This document shows positions 13,403 through 19,458 of a stretch of 19,458 nucleotides of DNA, piece by piece. Position numbers and translations under genes: made by a program. The stretch lies in contig JAZUHB010000040.1 in the NCBI GenBank assembly GCA_045641505.1, positions 1-19,458 of the forward strand, read 5' to 3'. The notes below the pieces were generated by a model, which saw only the letters and a program-made list of their open reading frames with translations, made no database searches and was not told where the DNA came from. Positions within the stretch are counted from its first letter, which is position 1, and each line of letters opens with the position of its first letter. Source of the stretch: JAZQNF01 sp045641505 (GTDB lineage Bacteria > Bacillota > Clostridia > Lachnospirales > Bianqueaceae).

Positions 13403-14545
13403 ATGTTTGTCAATACGCCGCCCATGGGCTGGAATTCCTGGAACACCTTTCACGAGAACATCAGCGACGAGCTGATCCGGCAGACCGCCGACAAGATGGT
13501 CGAGACCGGCCTGCGCGACGCGGGCTACGAGTACCTGGTCATCGACGACTGCTGGTCCATGCGGACCCGCGGCGCGAACGGGGAGCTGCGGCCCGACCCC
13601 GAGAAGTTCCCGAACGGCATCAAGCCCCTGGCGGACTATGTCCACAGCAAGGGCCTGAAGTTCGGCATGTACTCCTGCGCCGGCTCCACCACCTGCGCGC
13701 ACTACCCCGGCAGCTTCGACCACGAGGTCCAGGACGCGGCCACCTTCGCCTCCTGGGGCGTCGACTTTCTGAAATACGACTACTGCTTCCACAGCCCCGC
13801 CGTCGACGGCAAGATCCTCTACCGCCGCATGGGCGCCGCCCTCGAGACCTGCGGCCGCGACATCCTGTTCAGCGCCTGCACCTGGGGCGCGGACGACACC
13901 TGGGACTGGATCAAGGAGACCTCCGCCTCCATGTGGCGCTCCACCAACGACATCCACGATGATTGGGAGGAGCTCAAGTGCATCATCCGCCAGCAGTACC
14001 CCCTGTTCCGCTTCCACGGCAAGGGCTGCTTCAATGACATGGACATGCTGGTCGTCGGCATGCGCGGTGCCGGCGGCGACTGGATGGGCCACGGCATGAA
14101 CGACCTCCAGTACCGCACGCACTTCTCCGTCTGGGCGCTCTTCGGCTCCCCGCTGATCATCGGCTGCGACATCCGCGACATGACCGACGCCACCCGCGAG
14201 ATCCTGCTGAACAAGGACCTGATCGCGATCAACCAGGACCCCGCCTGCCGCCAGGTCATCCACCTGACCCGCGAGTTCCGCCTGGAGTGCGACGTCTTCG
14301 CGCGCCAGCTGGCGAACGGCGAGTTCGCGATCGGCATGTTCAACCTGACCGACGGCGACAACTACGCCGTCCTGAACCTGGACCAGCTGGGCTTCGGCCC
14401 CTCCTCCGGCAAGACGCTGCGGATGCGCGAGCTCTGGACCGGCGAGGAGCTGACCGTGGAGAACTCGATCCTCCGCCGCCCGATCCCGCTGCACGGCTGC
14501 GAGGTCTGGCGCTGCCAGATCGTGGACCAGAAGTTCGGGGAGTGA
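13403..14545 (+). CDS. Alpha-galactosidase, glycoside hydrolase family 27
   Basis: A 380-residue retaining GH27 enzyme releasing terminal alpha-linked galactose (or N-acetylgalactosamine) from oligosaccharides. It begins with the family signature TPPMGWNSWNTF and YLVIDDCW (45-51). The nucleophile is D126 in FLKYDYC, and the acid/base is D183 in WRSTNDI. The GSPLIIGCDIRDM segment near 250 is also typical. It has no signal peptide, so it acts inside the cell on imported sugars such as melibiose or raffinose. The usual KYD-N-C substrate segment here reads KYDYC, a substitution near the active site. The ribosome site is AAGGAA. It is followed by a strong terminator. GC at third positions is extreme. 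Confidence 0.93.
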   Translation: MFVNTPPMGWNSWNTFHENISDELIRQTADKMVETGLRDAGYEYLVIDDCWSMRTRGANGELRPDPEKFPNGIKPLADYVHSKGLKFGMYSCAGSTTCAHYPGSFDHEVQDAATFASWGVDFLKYDYCFHSPAVDGKILYRRMGAALETCGRDILFSACTWGADDTWDWIKETSASMWRSTNDIHDDWEELKCIIRQQYPLFRFHGKGCFNDMDMLVVGMRGAGGDWMGHGMNDLQYRTHFSVWALFGSPLIIGCDIRDMTDATREILLNKDLIAINQDPACRQVIHLTREFRLECDVFARQLANGEFAIGMFNLTDGDNYAVLNLDQLGFGPSSGKTLRMRELWTGEELTVENSILRRPIPLHGCEVWRCQIVDQKFGE

Positions 14546-14634
14546 GGCGCCCGCGAGCCGCAAAATGAGCCGCACTCCCGCGCCGCGAGGGCCGCTGGCC
14601 GAGATGGCGCCGCAAGTTTTTCTGAATATGAATG

Positions 14635-14664
14635 AAGACCCGCCTGAGGGCGGGTCTTTTTTTG
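14635..14664 (+). terminator. Rho-independent terminator of the alpha-galactosidase gene
   Basis: AAGACCCGCC (14635-14644), loop TGAG, GGCGGGTCTT, then a run of T to 14663. Confidence 0.92.
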
Positions 14665-14685
14665 TGGTGCGCGGCAAGAGGGGCA

Positions 14686-15090
14686 GGCGGCATAGCGGTT
14701 TCCGGCCGATATGCCACGCAAATCTGCATTTTTGAAAATAGCGTGGTAGGTCGCGCAGCGGATTTCGGCCGACATACCACGCAAATCCGCTTTTTTGAAA
14801 ATAGCGTGGTAGGTCATGCAGCATTTTTCGGCCGACATGCCACGCAAATCCGCCTTTTTAAAAAATGCGTGGTATGTGATACAACCGCATTCGCCCAAAC
14901 ATACCACGCAAATCGGATTTTTTGAAAAAACCGTGGCAGGCGACCGAGCGCACGCCTCCCGGCATACCACGCAATTTCATATTTTTTAAATTTGCGTGGT
15001 AAATCGCCGAATATCGCCCGCGCAGCATACCACGCAAAACGGCATTTCTGAAAAAAACGTGGCAGTTCCGGCAAACTCGCCCCGGCGCAG
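14686..15090. repeat. Array C: six 37-base hairpin units at 63-base period
   Basis: Units of exactly 37 bases start at 14712, 14775, 14838, 14902, 14965 and 15028. Each has a left arm T(A/G)CCACGC, 21 inner bases, and a right arm GCGTGGTA (variants CCGTGGCA at unit 4, ACGTGGCA at unit 6). Inner sequences follow AAATCnGC then T5-6 GAAAA. Spacers are 26 bases (27 once) and partly alike, with GG-C-GCAGC..TTTCGGCCGACA in the first three. Start distances are 63, 63, 64, 63, 63. The array lies between convergent genes (alpha-galactosidase and ACT protein). The spacers resemble one another and the repeats vary inside, so this is not CRISPR. Six possible hairpins would form in RNA from either strand. 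Confidence 0.9.
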
Positions 15091-15134
15091 CCGCCCCTCC
15101 GCCGCAAACCCGCCGCCGAAACGGCCGCGGCGCA

Positions 15135-15170
15135 CAAAAAACAGACACCCGCATTTTTGCGAGTGTCTGT
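15135..15170 (-). terminator. Rho-independent terminator of the PaaK-ACT operon
   Basis: On the minus strand ACAGACACTCGCA and TGCGGGTGTCTGT pair around an AAAA loop and are followed by TTTTTT (15135-15140). Confidence 0.88.
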
Positions 15171-15237
15171 CGGCGGTTCACAAGTGCAGCCGGCCCGCGC
15201 GAGGCCGGTTTCCTCCTTTTCGCTTGACAGAATTCCT

Positions 15238-15663
15238 TCAGATCTTCTCCGCGTCGTCGAGGCAGACATAGCCCCGCTCGCGGAGGATCGCGTCGGCGCG
15301 CGGCGCGTCGTCCACGCGCAGGATCACGCAGGCGCTTCCCGCGGTGGAGGTCACGAAGGCGTAGAGGTACTCGATGTTCACGCGGGTCTCGGCGAGGACG
15401 CGGATGATCTCGGTGAGGCCGCCGGGGCGGTCGGGGATCATCACGCAGACCACGTCGTTCCGGGTCACCAGCAGGTTCGCCGCGGTGAGGGCCGCGAAGG
15501 CCTTGTCGGTGTCGCTCGCGATGAAGCGGACCAGGCCGAAGTCCTGGGTGTCGGCGACACACATCGCGCGCATGTCGATGCCGCTCCGGTGCAGGGTCTC
15601 GGTGACCGCGAGCAGGGAGCCGGGTTTATTTTCCACGAAAACGGAAAGCTGTTTCAAAGCCAT
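15238..15663 (-). CDS. Tandem ACT-domain protein
   Basis: A 141-residue protein of two ACT domains, about 4-65 (QLSVFVENKPGSLLAVTETL) and 70-138 (VVCVMIPDRPGGLTEIIRVL). Each carries the PGxL ligand-binding turn. Such stand-alone pairs usually bind amino acids and regulate a partner; copies next to phenylacetate-CoA ligase are common in Firmicutes and archaea, which suggests aromatic amino-acid or aryl-acid sensing. ATG at 15663 has AAAGGAGG seven bases upstream; an in-frame extension of 37 residues is Ala/Arg-rich and rejected. It is the last gene of the operon and is separated from paaK by 116 bases that contain short GC-rich hairpins (for example CTTTGC/GCAAAG near 15681-15698). Confidence 0.9.
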   Translation of the reverse strand: MALKQLSVFVENKPGSLLAVTETLHRSGIDMRAMCVADTQDFGLVRFIASDTDKAFAALTAANLLVTRNDVVCVMIPDRPGGLTEIIRVLAETRVNIEYLYAFVTSTAGSACVILRVDDAPRADAILRERGYVCLDDAEKI

Positions 15664-15779
15664 GTAGAATCCTCCTTTCACACTTTGCCGCGGCGCAAAG
15701 GCGGCGGCGATCCGTAGCGCGGCAGCCGCGGTCATAGGATGGGCAGCGTCTGCCGCCACGCCGCGCCGCTCCACCCCCT

Positions 15780-17087
15780 TCAGTCCACCAGCTTCCGCCG
15801 GTCGACCACGTGGCAGGCCTTGTTCTCGCTGCGCTCGATCGAGCCGGGCGCCAGCAGGTGGACGGTGGGCTTGATGCCCAGCATCTGGGTGATCGCGGCG
15901 GCCAGGGACTTCTCCAGGCCGGCCAGCTCGCGGACGGTATCGGTAAATTTCTCGGGCGTCAGCTCGACGAAGACGTCCAGGGTGTCGGAATTGGCGACCC
16001 GGTCGACCTCGATGCGGTAGTAGGGCGGGTAGCCCTCCTGCAGGAGCACCGTTTCGATCTGGGACGGGAAGACGTTCACGCCGCGGATGATCATCATGTC
16101 ATCGCTGCGGCCCATCGGCTTGGACATGCGGATGTGGGTGCGGCCGCAGGAGCAGGGCTCCTCGGTCAGGACGCAGATGTCGCGGGTACGGTAGCGGAGC
16201 AACGGGAAGGCCTCCTTGGTAAGGCAGGTGAAGACCAGCTCGCCCTGGCTGCCCGGCGGGAGCGGCTCGCCGGTCTCAGGGTCGATGATCTCGGCGATGA
16301 AGAAATCCTCGTTGATGTGCAGGCCGTGCTGAGCGGAGCACTCGAAGGCGACGCCGGGGCCGCTGATCTCGGTCAGGCCGTAGATGTCGTAGGCCTTGAT
16401 GCCCAGAGAGCTCTCGATGTCGCGGCGCATCTCCTCGGTCCAGGGCTCGGCGCCGAAGATGCCGGCGTGGAGCTTGTTGTCATCGGGGCCCAGGCCGCGG
16501 GCCTTCATCGACTCGGCGATGTAGGCGGCGTAGGAGGGCGTGCAGCAGAGGAAGGTGGAGCCCAGGTCCTGCATGAACTGGATCTGGCGCTCGGTGTTGC
16601 CGGAGGACATGGGCAGGGTCAGCGCGCCCACCTTCTGGGAGCCGCCGTGGAGGCCGGCGCCGCCGGTGAAGAGGCCGTAGCCGTAGCAGATCTGCAGGAT
16701 GTCCTCGCGCGAGCCGCCGGCGGCGGTGATGGCGCGGGCACAGCACTCGTCCCAGAGATCCAGGTCGTGCTGGGTGTAGAACGCGATCACGCGGCGGCCG
16801 GTGGTGCCGCTGGTGGACTGGATGCGGACGCAGTCGGACAGGGGGACCGCCAGCATGCCGTAGGGATAGGTGTCGCGGAGGTCCGCCTTGGACAGGAAGG
16901 GCAGGAGGTGCAGGTCCTCGATGCCGCGGATGTCCTCGGGCCGGACGCCCGCCCCCTCCATCTTGGCGCGGTAGTAGGGGACGTGCTCCCAGACGTGGCG
17001 CACCTGCCGCACCAGCCGCTCGGACTGGAGGGCGCGGAGCTCCGCGCGGGGCATCGTCTCGATCTTCTCGTTGAAATAGCGTGTCAT
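15780..17087 (-). CDS. paaK: Phenylacetate--CoA ligase
   Basis: A 435-residue AMP-forming ligase making aryl-acetyl-CoA (phenylacetate or indoleacetate) from the acid, ATP and CoA. The ATP-binding loop STSGTTGRRV is at 91-100, the adenylate motif IYGLTEISGPG at about 235-245, and RTRDI near 305. The C-terminal domain has GRSDDMMIIRGVNVFPSQIE, the hinge typical of PaaK. Length is standard. In anaerobes this enzyme often works with indolepyruvate ferredoxin oxidoreductase in aromatic amino-acid fermentation, but ior genes are not in this window. ATG at 17087 has AAGGAG seven bases upstream, overlapping the hydrolase stop, so coupling is likely. Confidence 0.95.
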   Translation of the reverse strand: MTRYFNEKIETMPRAELRALQSERLVRQVRHVWEHVPYYRAKMEGAGVRPEDIRGIEDLHLLPFLSKADLRDTYPYGMLAVPLSDCVRIQSTSGTTGRRVIAFYTQHDLDLWDECCARAITAAGGSREDILQICYGYGLFTGGAGLHGGSQKVGALTLPMSSGNTERQIQFMQDLGSTFLCCTPSYAAYIAESMKARGLGPDDNKLHAGIFGAEPWTEEMRRDIESSLGIKAYDIYGLTEISGPGVAFECSAQHGLHINEDFFIAEIIDPETGEPLPPGSQGELVFTCLTKEAFPLLRYRTRDICVLTEEPCSCGRTHIRMSKPMGRSDDMMIIRGVNVFPSQIETVLLQEGYPPYYRIEVDRVANSDTLDVFVELTPEKFTDTVRELAGLEKSLAAAITQMLGIKPTVHLLAPGSIERSENKACHVVDRRKLVD

Positions 17088-17099
17088 GCAAAAACTCCT

Positions 17100-18050
17100 T
17101 CAGGAAAGGAATCCGATCTCGGCCAGGAAGTCGCGGATGGCGGAGCGGACGGTCTCGGGCTCCTGCATCGCGCTGCAGGCGTGGCCCGCGCCCGGAATGA
17201 GGACGAGCTTCTTCGGAGAGGCACAGGCCTCGAAGCCCTCGCGGCTCATCTCCGTGGGAACGAAATCGTCGTCCGTGCCGTGGATGAAGAGGACGGGCTG
17301 CTTCGCGTTCCGCAGGAGCTCCCGCGTGTCGCAGTCCTTCATGCTGAAGCGGCCGATCAGGCGGCAGAGCCACTCCTCGGGAACGAGGAGCCAGAGGGGC
17401 AGGAACGGGAAATTCTGCCGCATCACGTGCTTGATGATCTCGTAGGGCGAGGTGAAGCCGCAGTCGGCGACGATGCCCAGGAGGTTCTCCGGCAGCTCGA
17501 AGCGCGTCGCGTAGAGGACGGTGGACGCGCCCATCGAGACGCCGCCGAGGAAGAGCTTCTGGCCGGGATAGCGCTCGTTCACGAGCTTGACCCAGTCGAA
17601 GAGGTCGCGGCTCTCATGGACGCCGAAGGTGATGATCCGGCCGTCGCTCGAGTTCATCGCGCGCTCGTCGGCGTAGAAGATATTGCAGCCGAGCTCATGG
17701 TAGAAGCGCATGAGCGGCGCGAAGTCGGTGTGGGGATAGCCGTGATAGCCGTGGAAGAGGAGCGCGCAGCGGGTCGCGCCCTCGCAGGGGATGTAGCAGC
17801 CCCGGAGCGTCAGGCCGTCGAAGCTTTTCATTTCCAGCGCTTCCTTCTCCTGCGCGCGGATCCAGTCGGCGCCCTCCTGCAGCTGATCGCGGTAGGGGTA
17901 CCAGCCGTTCATCGCGGACCAGCCGGCGCCCGCGGTCGGGTCGGGCGTATCGCGGCGGACGAACGCGTAGATGAAGAGCCCCGCCAGGATCGCCAGGATC
18001 AGGAAAAGAAGAATGCCGAGGACCGTAAAGATCCAGCCGAGTGCGCCCAT
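17100..18050 (-). CDS. Membrane-anchored alpha/beta hydrolase
   Basis: A 316-residue serine hydrolase. Residues 5-31 form one N-terminal transmembrane helix, so the catalytic domain is probably held on the outer face of the membrane. The nucleophile is S172 in GGVSMGAS, the acid is in HGTDDDFVP (about 258-266) and the base is H290 in PGAGHACS; the oxyanion segment LLFHGYHGYP (98-107) precedes them. The fold is like the YqkD/CocE-type peptidase-S9 relatives. Substrate is unknown (ester or thioester). The start ATG has AAAGGAG five bases upstream. It lies 13 bases after the stop of the one-helix membrane protein and 12 bases before paaK, so all are one transcription unit. Confidence 0.88.
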   Translation of the reverse strand: MGALGWIFTVLGILLFLILAILAGLFIYAFVRRDTPDPTAGAGWSAMNGWYPYRDQLQEGADWIRAQEKEALEMKSFDGLTLRGCYIPCEGATRCALLFHGYHGYPHTDFAPLMRFYHELGCNIFYADERAMNSSDGRIITFGVHESRDLFDWVKLVNERYPGQKLFLGGVSMGASTVLYATRFELPENLLGIVADCGFTSPYEIIKHVMRQNFPFLPLWLLVPEEWLCRLIGRFSMKDCDTRELLRNAKQPVLFIHGTDDDFVPTEMSREGFEACASPKKLVLIPGAGHACSAMQEPETVRSAIRDFLAEIGFLS

Positions 18051-18063
18051 GTGTACTCCTTTC

Positions 18064-18516
18064 TCAGAGGAAGCTTTCCTTCGTATAGTCGGTGGTGATG
18101 CCGTGCGATTTCAGGACGACGGAGCCTGCGGTGATTTCGCCGAAATCGGTCAGATACTTGTAGAACGTGTATTTGTAGACGTTTTCGTCGTGCTCCGTGT
18201 AGACGATGTAGTAGATGTAGACATAGCGCTCGCCGGAGAGCCCGGTGACGGGGCCGACGGTCTCGGTGGTGCGGTAGCTGATCTCCTCCGGGAAATCCGC
18301 CTGGATGACCTTGACCATCTCGTCGCTCTCGTAGGCGGTGAAGCCCGCGTAGATCTCCGGTTCCTTTTCCCGCTCCTCGCGGGAGAACAGGAAACCGATC
18401 AGGAAGCAGACGGCGAAGAGCGCGGCGCCTGCGGGCAGCAGGATCTGCCAGCTCTTCGGCTTCTTCTTCGGCGCGTCCGGCGCGTAGGTCCAGCGGTCTT
18501 TTCCCTTCCGGATCAT
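18064..18516 (-). CDS. One-helix membrane protein of unknown function
   Basis: A 150-residue protein with a basic cytoplasmic N-terminus (KGKDRWTYAPDAPKKKPKS), one transmembrane helix at about 24-45 and an external domain of about 105 residues. The external part is rich in Tyr and beta-type segments (RYVYIYYIVYTEHDENVYKYTFYKYL). No family was recognised. ATG at 18516 follows GAGGAGG. It is the first gene of the four-gene minus-strand unit running through the hydrolase, PaaK and ACT genes; its role in that unit is not apparent. Confidence 0.75.
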   Translation of the reverse strand: MIRKGKDRWTYAPDAPKKKPKSWQILLPAGAALFAVCFLIGFLFSREEREKEPEIYAGFTAYESDEMVKVIQADFPEEISYRTTETVGPVTGLSGERYVYIYYIVYTEHDENVYKYTFYKYLTDFGEITAGSVVLKSHGITTDYTKESFL

Positions 18517-18546
18517 GGGCTCCTCCTCGAAAAAAGTATTTTGCGT

Positions 18547-18555
18547 ATTATAGCA
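18547..18555 (-). promoter_or_regulatory. Extended -10 promoter of the membrane protein-hydrolase-paaK-ACT unit
   Basis: Minus-strand TGCTATAAT, TATAAT at 18547-18552. No good -35 at 17 bases. Confidence 0.6.
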
Positions 18556-18594
18556 CGCTTTTCGGCGCGGCGGGAGATAAATTATGAAAAACCT

Positions 18595-18622
18595 TTGGCG
18601 GCGGAACCCATTCTGTTATAAA
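18595..18622 (+). promoter_or_regulatory. Promoter of the isomerase-like gene
   Basis: TTGGCG (18595-18600), 16 bases, TATAAA (18617-18622) with an upstream TG. It is divergent from the minus-strand promoter at 18547. Confidence 0.5.
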
Positions 18623-18678
18623 ATGAAGAAAACAAAGGCGCCGCGGCGGACGGTCCGCGGCCCGCGGAAGGAGTTTCC

Positions 18679-19458
18679 ATGACGGTCAAATATTCCACCT
18701 TTGCATCGGGTCTGCACGAACGGGGCGGCTTCCTCGCGGGGAACGAGGCGTTCCTGCGCGGGCTGGAGGAGGTCCTCGGCGAGCCGCTGATTCAGGCGCC
18801 GCTTAGCGACTACGCCTGCGAGCTGAAGCTGATCTTCATTGAAAGCGGCGGCAGTGAGGGACTGTTTTTGCGCGCGCTGCCGTCTCTCCGGCCGCCCTAT
18901 TACTTGCTGACGAGCGGCGATCACAACTCGCTGGCGGCGACGCTGGAGATCGGCGCGTACCTGGCCGAGCGGCGGCTCCCCTTCGAGATCCTGCACGGGG
19001 ACCGGGAGTATATCTGCGGGCGGATCCGCGCACTGGCCCGAAAGAACGCCGACCCGGCCGAAGAGGCGGCGCGCCCGACCCGTCTCGGCGTGATCGGCCG
19101 GCCCTCCGACTGGCTGATCGCCTCCGTCCCGGACTACGGCGAGACGCTCCGGAAGCTCGGCTGCGAGCTGATCGACGTGCCGATGGAGGACTTCCTGGCG
19201 CTCTGCGAAAAGGCGCCGAAGGAGCCGCCCGCGGAGTTCGCGGACGCGGCGCTTCCGCCCGAGGCCCTGCCCGGCGCCGGCAGCATCTGCGCGGCGCTCG
19301 AGACCCTCGTCCGCGAAAAGCGCCTCGACGGCCTCACCCTCCGCTGCTTCGACCTCCTGGACAGCGTCCGCTCCACCGGCTGCTACGCGCTGGCGAAGCT
19401 GAACGCCCGCGGCATCCCGGCGGCCTGCGAGGGCGACATCGCGTCGCTCCTTTCGATG
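18679..19458 (+). CDS. Sugar-isomerase-like protein (L-fucose/arabinose isomerase fold), partial
   Basis: The frame is open for 260 codons from ATG 18679 (GGAAGGAG upstream) to the window end, so the C-terminus is missing. The order of segments resembles uncharacterised relatives of L-fucose and L-arabinose isomerases: YYLLTSGDHNSLAATLEIGAYL (about 75-96), then RLGVIGRPSDWLIAS (about 137-151), then LTLRCFDLLDS and ACEGDIASLL at the end of the visible part, where the family has its metal-ligand Glu (CEGD). True catalytic residues further on cannot be checked. It is probably a cytoplasmic sugar or sugar-phosphate isomerase. Family call is from pattern memory and moderate. Confidence 0.65.
   Translation, partial: MTVKYSTFASGLHERGGFLAGNEAFLRGLEEVLGEPLIQAPLSDYACELKLIFIESGGSEGLFLRALPSLRPPYYLLTSGDHNSLAATLEIGAYLAERRLPFEILHGDREYICGRIRALARKNADPAEEAARPTRLGVIGRPSDWLIASVPDYGETLRKLGCELIDVPMEDFLALCEKAPKEPPAEFADAALPPEALPGAGSICAALETLVREKRLDGLTLRCFDLLDSVRSTGCYALAKLNARGIPAACEGDIASLLSM

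Noticed and set aside
12794..14970. Minus-strand frames encoding 21-residue repeats (FFKKxDLRGM-like)
   Set aside because: The 63-base period is a multiple of three, so any open frame through array C gives a 21-residue repeat. The frames run on antisense to the alpha-galactosidase gene, and the one 64-base step breaks the register.
14686..15090. CRISPR array
   Set aside because: The 63-base regularity fits, but only the 8-base arms are conserved, the inner part of the repeat varies, the spacers resemble each other, and there are no cas genes.
15810..18098. 762-codon plus-strand open frame
   Set aside because: Antisense to PaaK and the hydrolase; it arises from GC-rich third positions and has no family-like sequence or ribosome site.

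Overview
The window reads as chromosomal DNA of a GC-rich, low-branching Firmicute, most likely a gut Clostridia (Oscillospiraceae/Ruminococcaceae-like). This is inferred from strong AGGAGG ribosome sites, sigma-A type promoters with 17-base spacers, a monoderm lipoprotein, orphan Hcy-methyltransferase, PaaK plus tandem-ACT and MntP genes, and GC near 65-70% in most genes. No rRNA, tRNA, cas gene, transposase or integrase was recognised.

Layout. 1-744: no gene, but two short tandem repeats and a cluster (A) of four 40-base dyad elements. 745-2531 (-): TetR-like regulator and HAD phosphatase, coupled by an ATGA overlap. 2716-4156 (+): homocysteine methyltransferase domain protein and a short nitroreductase. 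4233-5258 (-): glyceraldehyde-3-phosphate dehydrogenase with a near-ideal promoter. 5406-7717 (-): PfkB sugar(-phosphate) kinase coupled by ATGA to a neutral-ceramidase-like hydrolase. 7882-8469 (+): MntP manganese exporter. 8470-8909: terminator and a second cluster (B) of three 40-base elements. 8910-10087 (-): TM1586-like nitroreductase coupled to a lipoprotein. 10189-10656 (-): low-molecular-weight phosphotyrosine phosphatase. 10657-12850: AT-richer accessory stretch with an HTH/GHKL-ATPase/STAS-like protein and an unrecognised protein with a glycine-rich hydrophobic segment; the promoter side carries a 21-base-period direct repeat and a perfect 16-base inverted repeat. 12956-14545 (+): small four-helix membrane protein and GH27 alpha-galactosidase. 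14546-15237: terminators and array C, six 37-base hairpin units at 63-base period. 15238-18516 (-): four-gene run (one-helix membrane protein, membrane-anchored alpha/beta hydrolase, PaaK, tandem ACT). 18679-end (+): a sugar-isomerase-like gene that runs off the window.

The most unusual content is not protein coding. Three intergenic arrays (A, B, C) use short dyad elements of fixed length (40, 40, 37 bases). They are spaced by multiples of about 10.5 bases, share a CAAATCnGC ... TTTTTGA core grammar, and sit at 3' ends of genes; B and C lie between convergent genes. A and B also share bounding inverted motifs of about 15 bases. They look like a repeat family of REP/MITE type or phased protein-binding arrays that I do not recognise. 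The second candidate is the two-gene GHKL/STAS-like plus glycine-rich-protein cassette.
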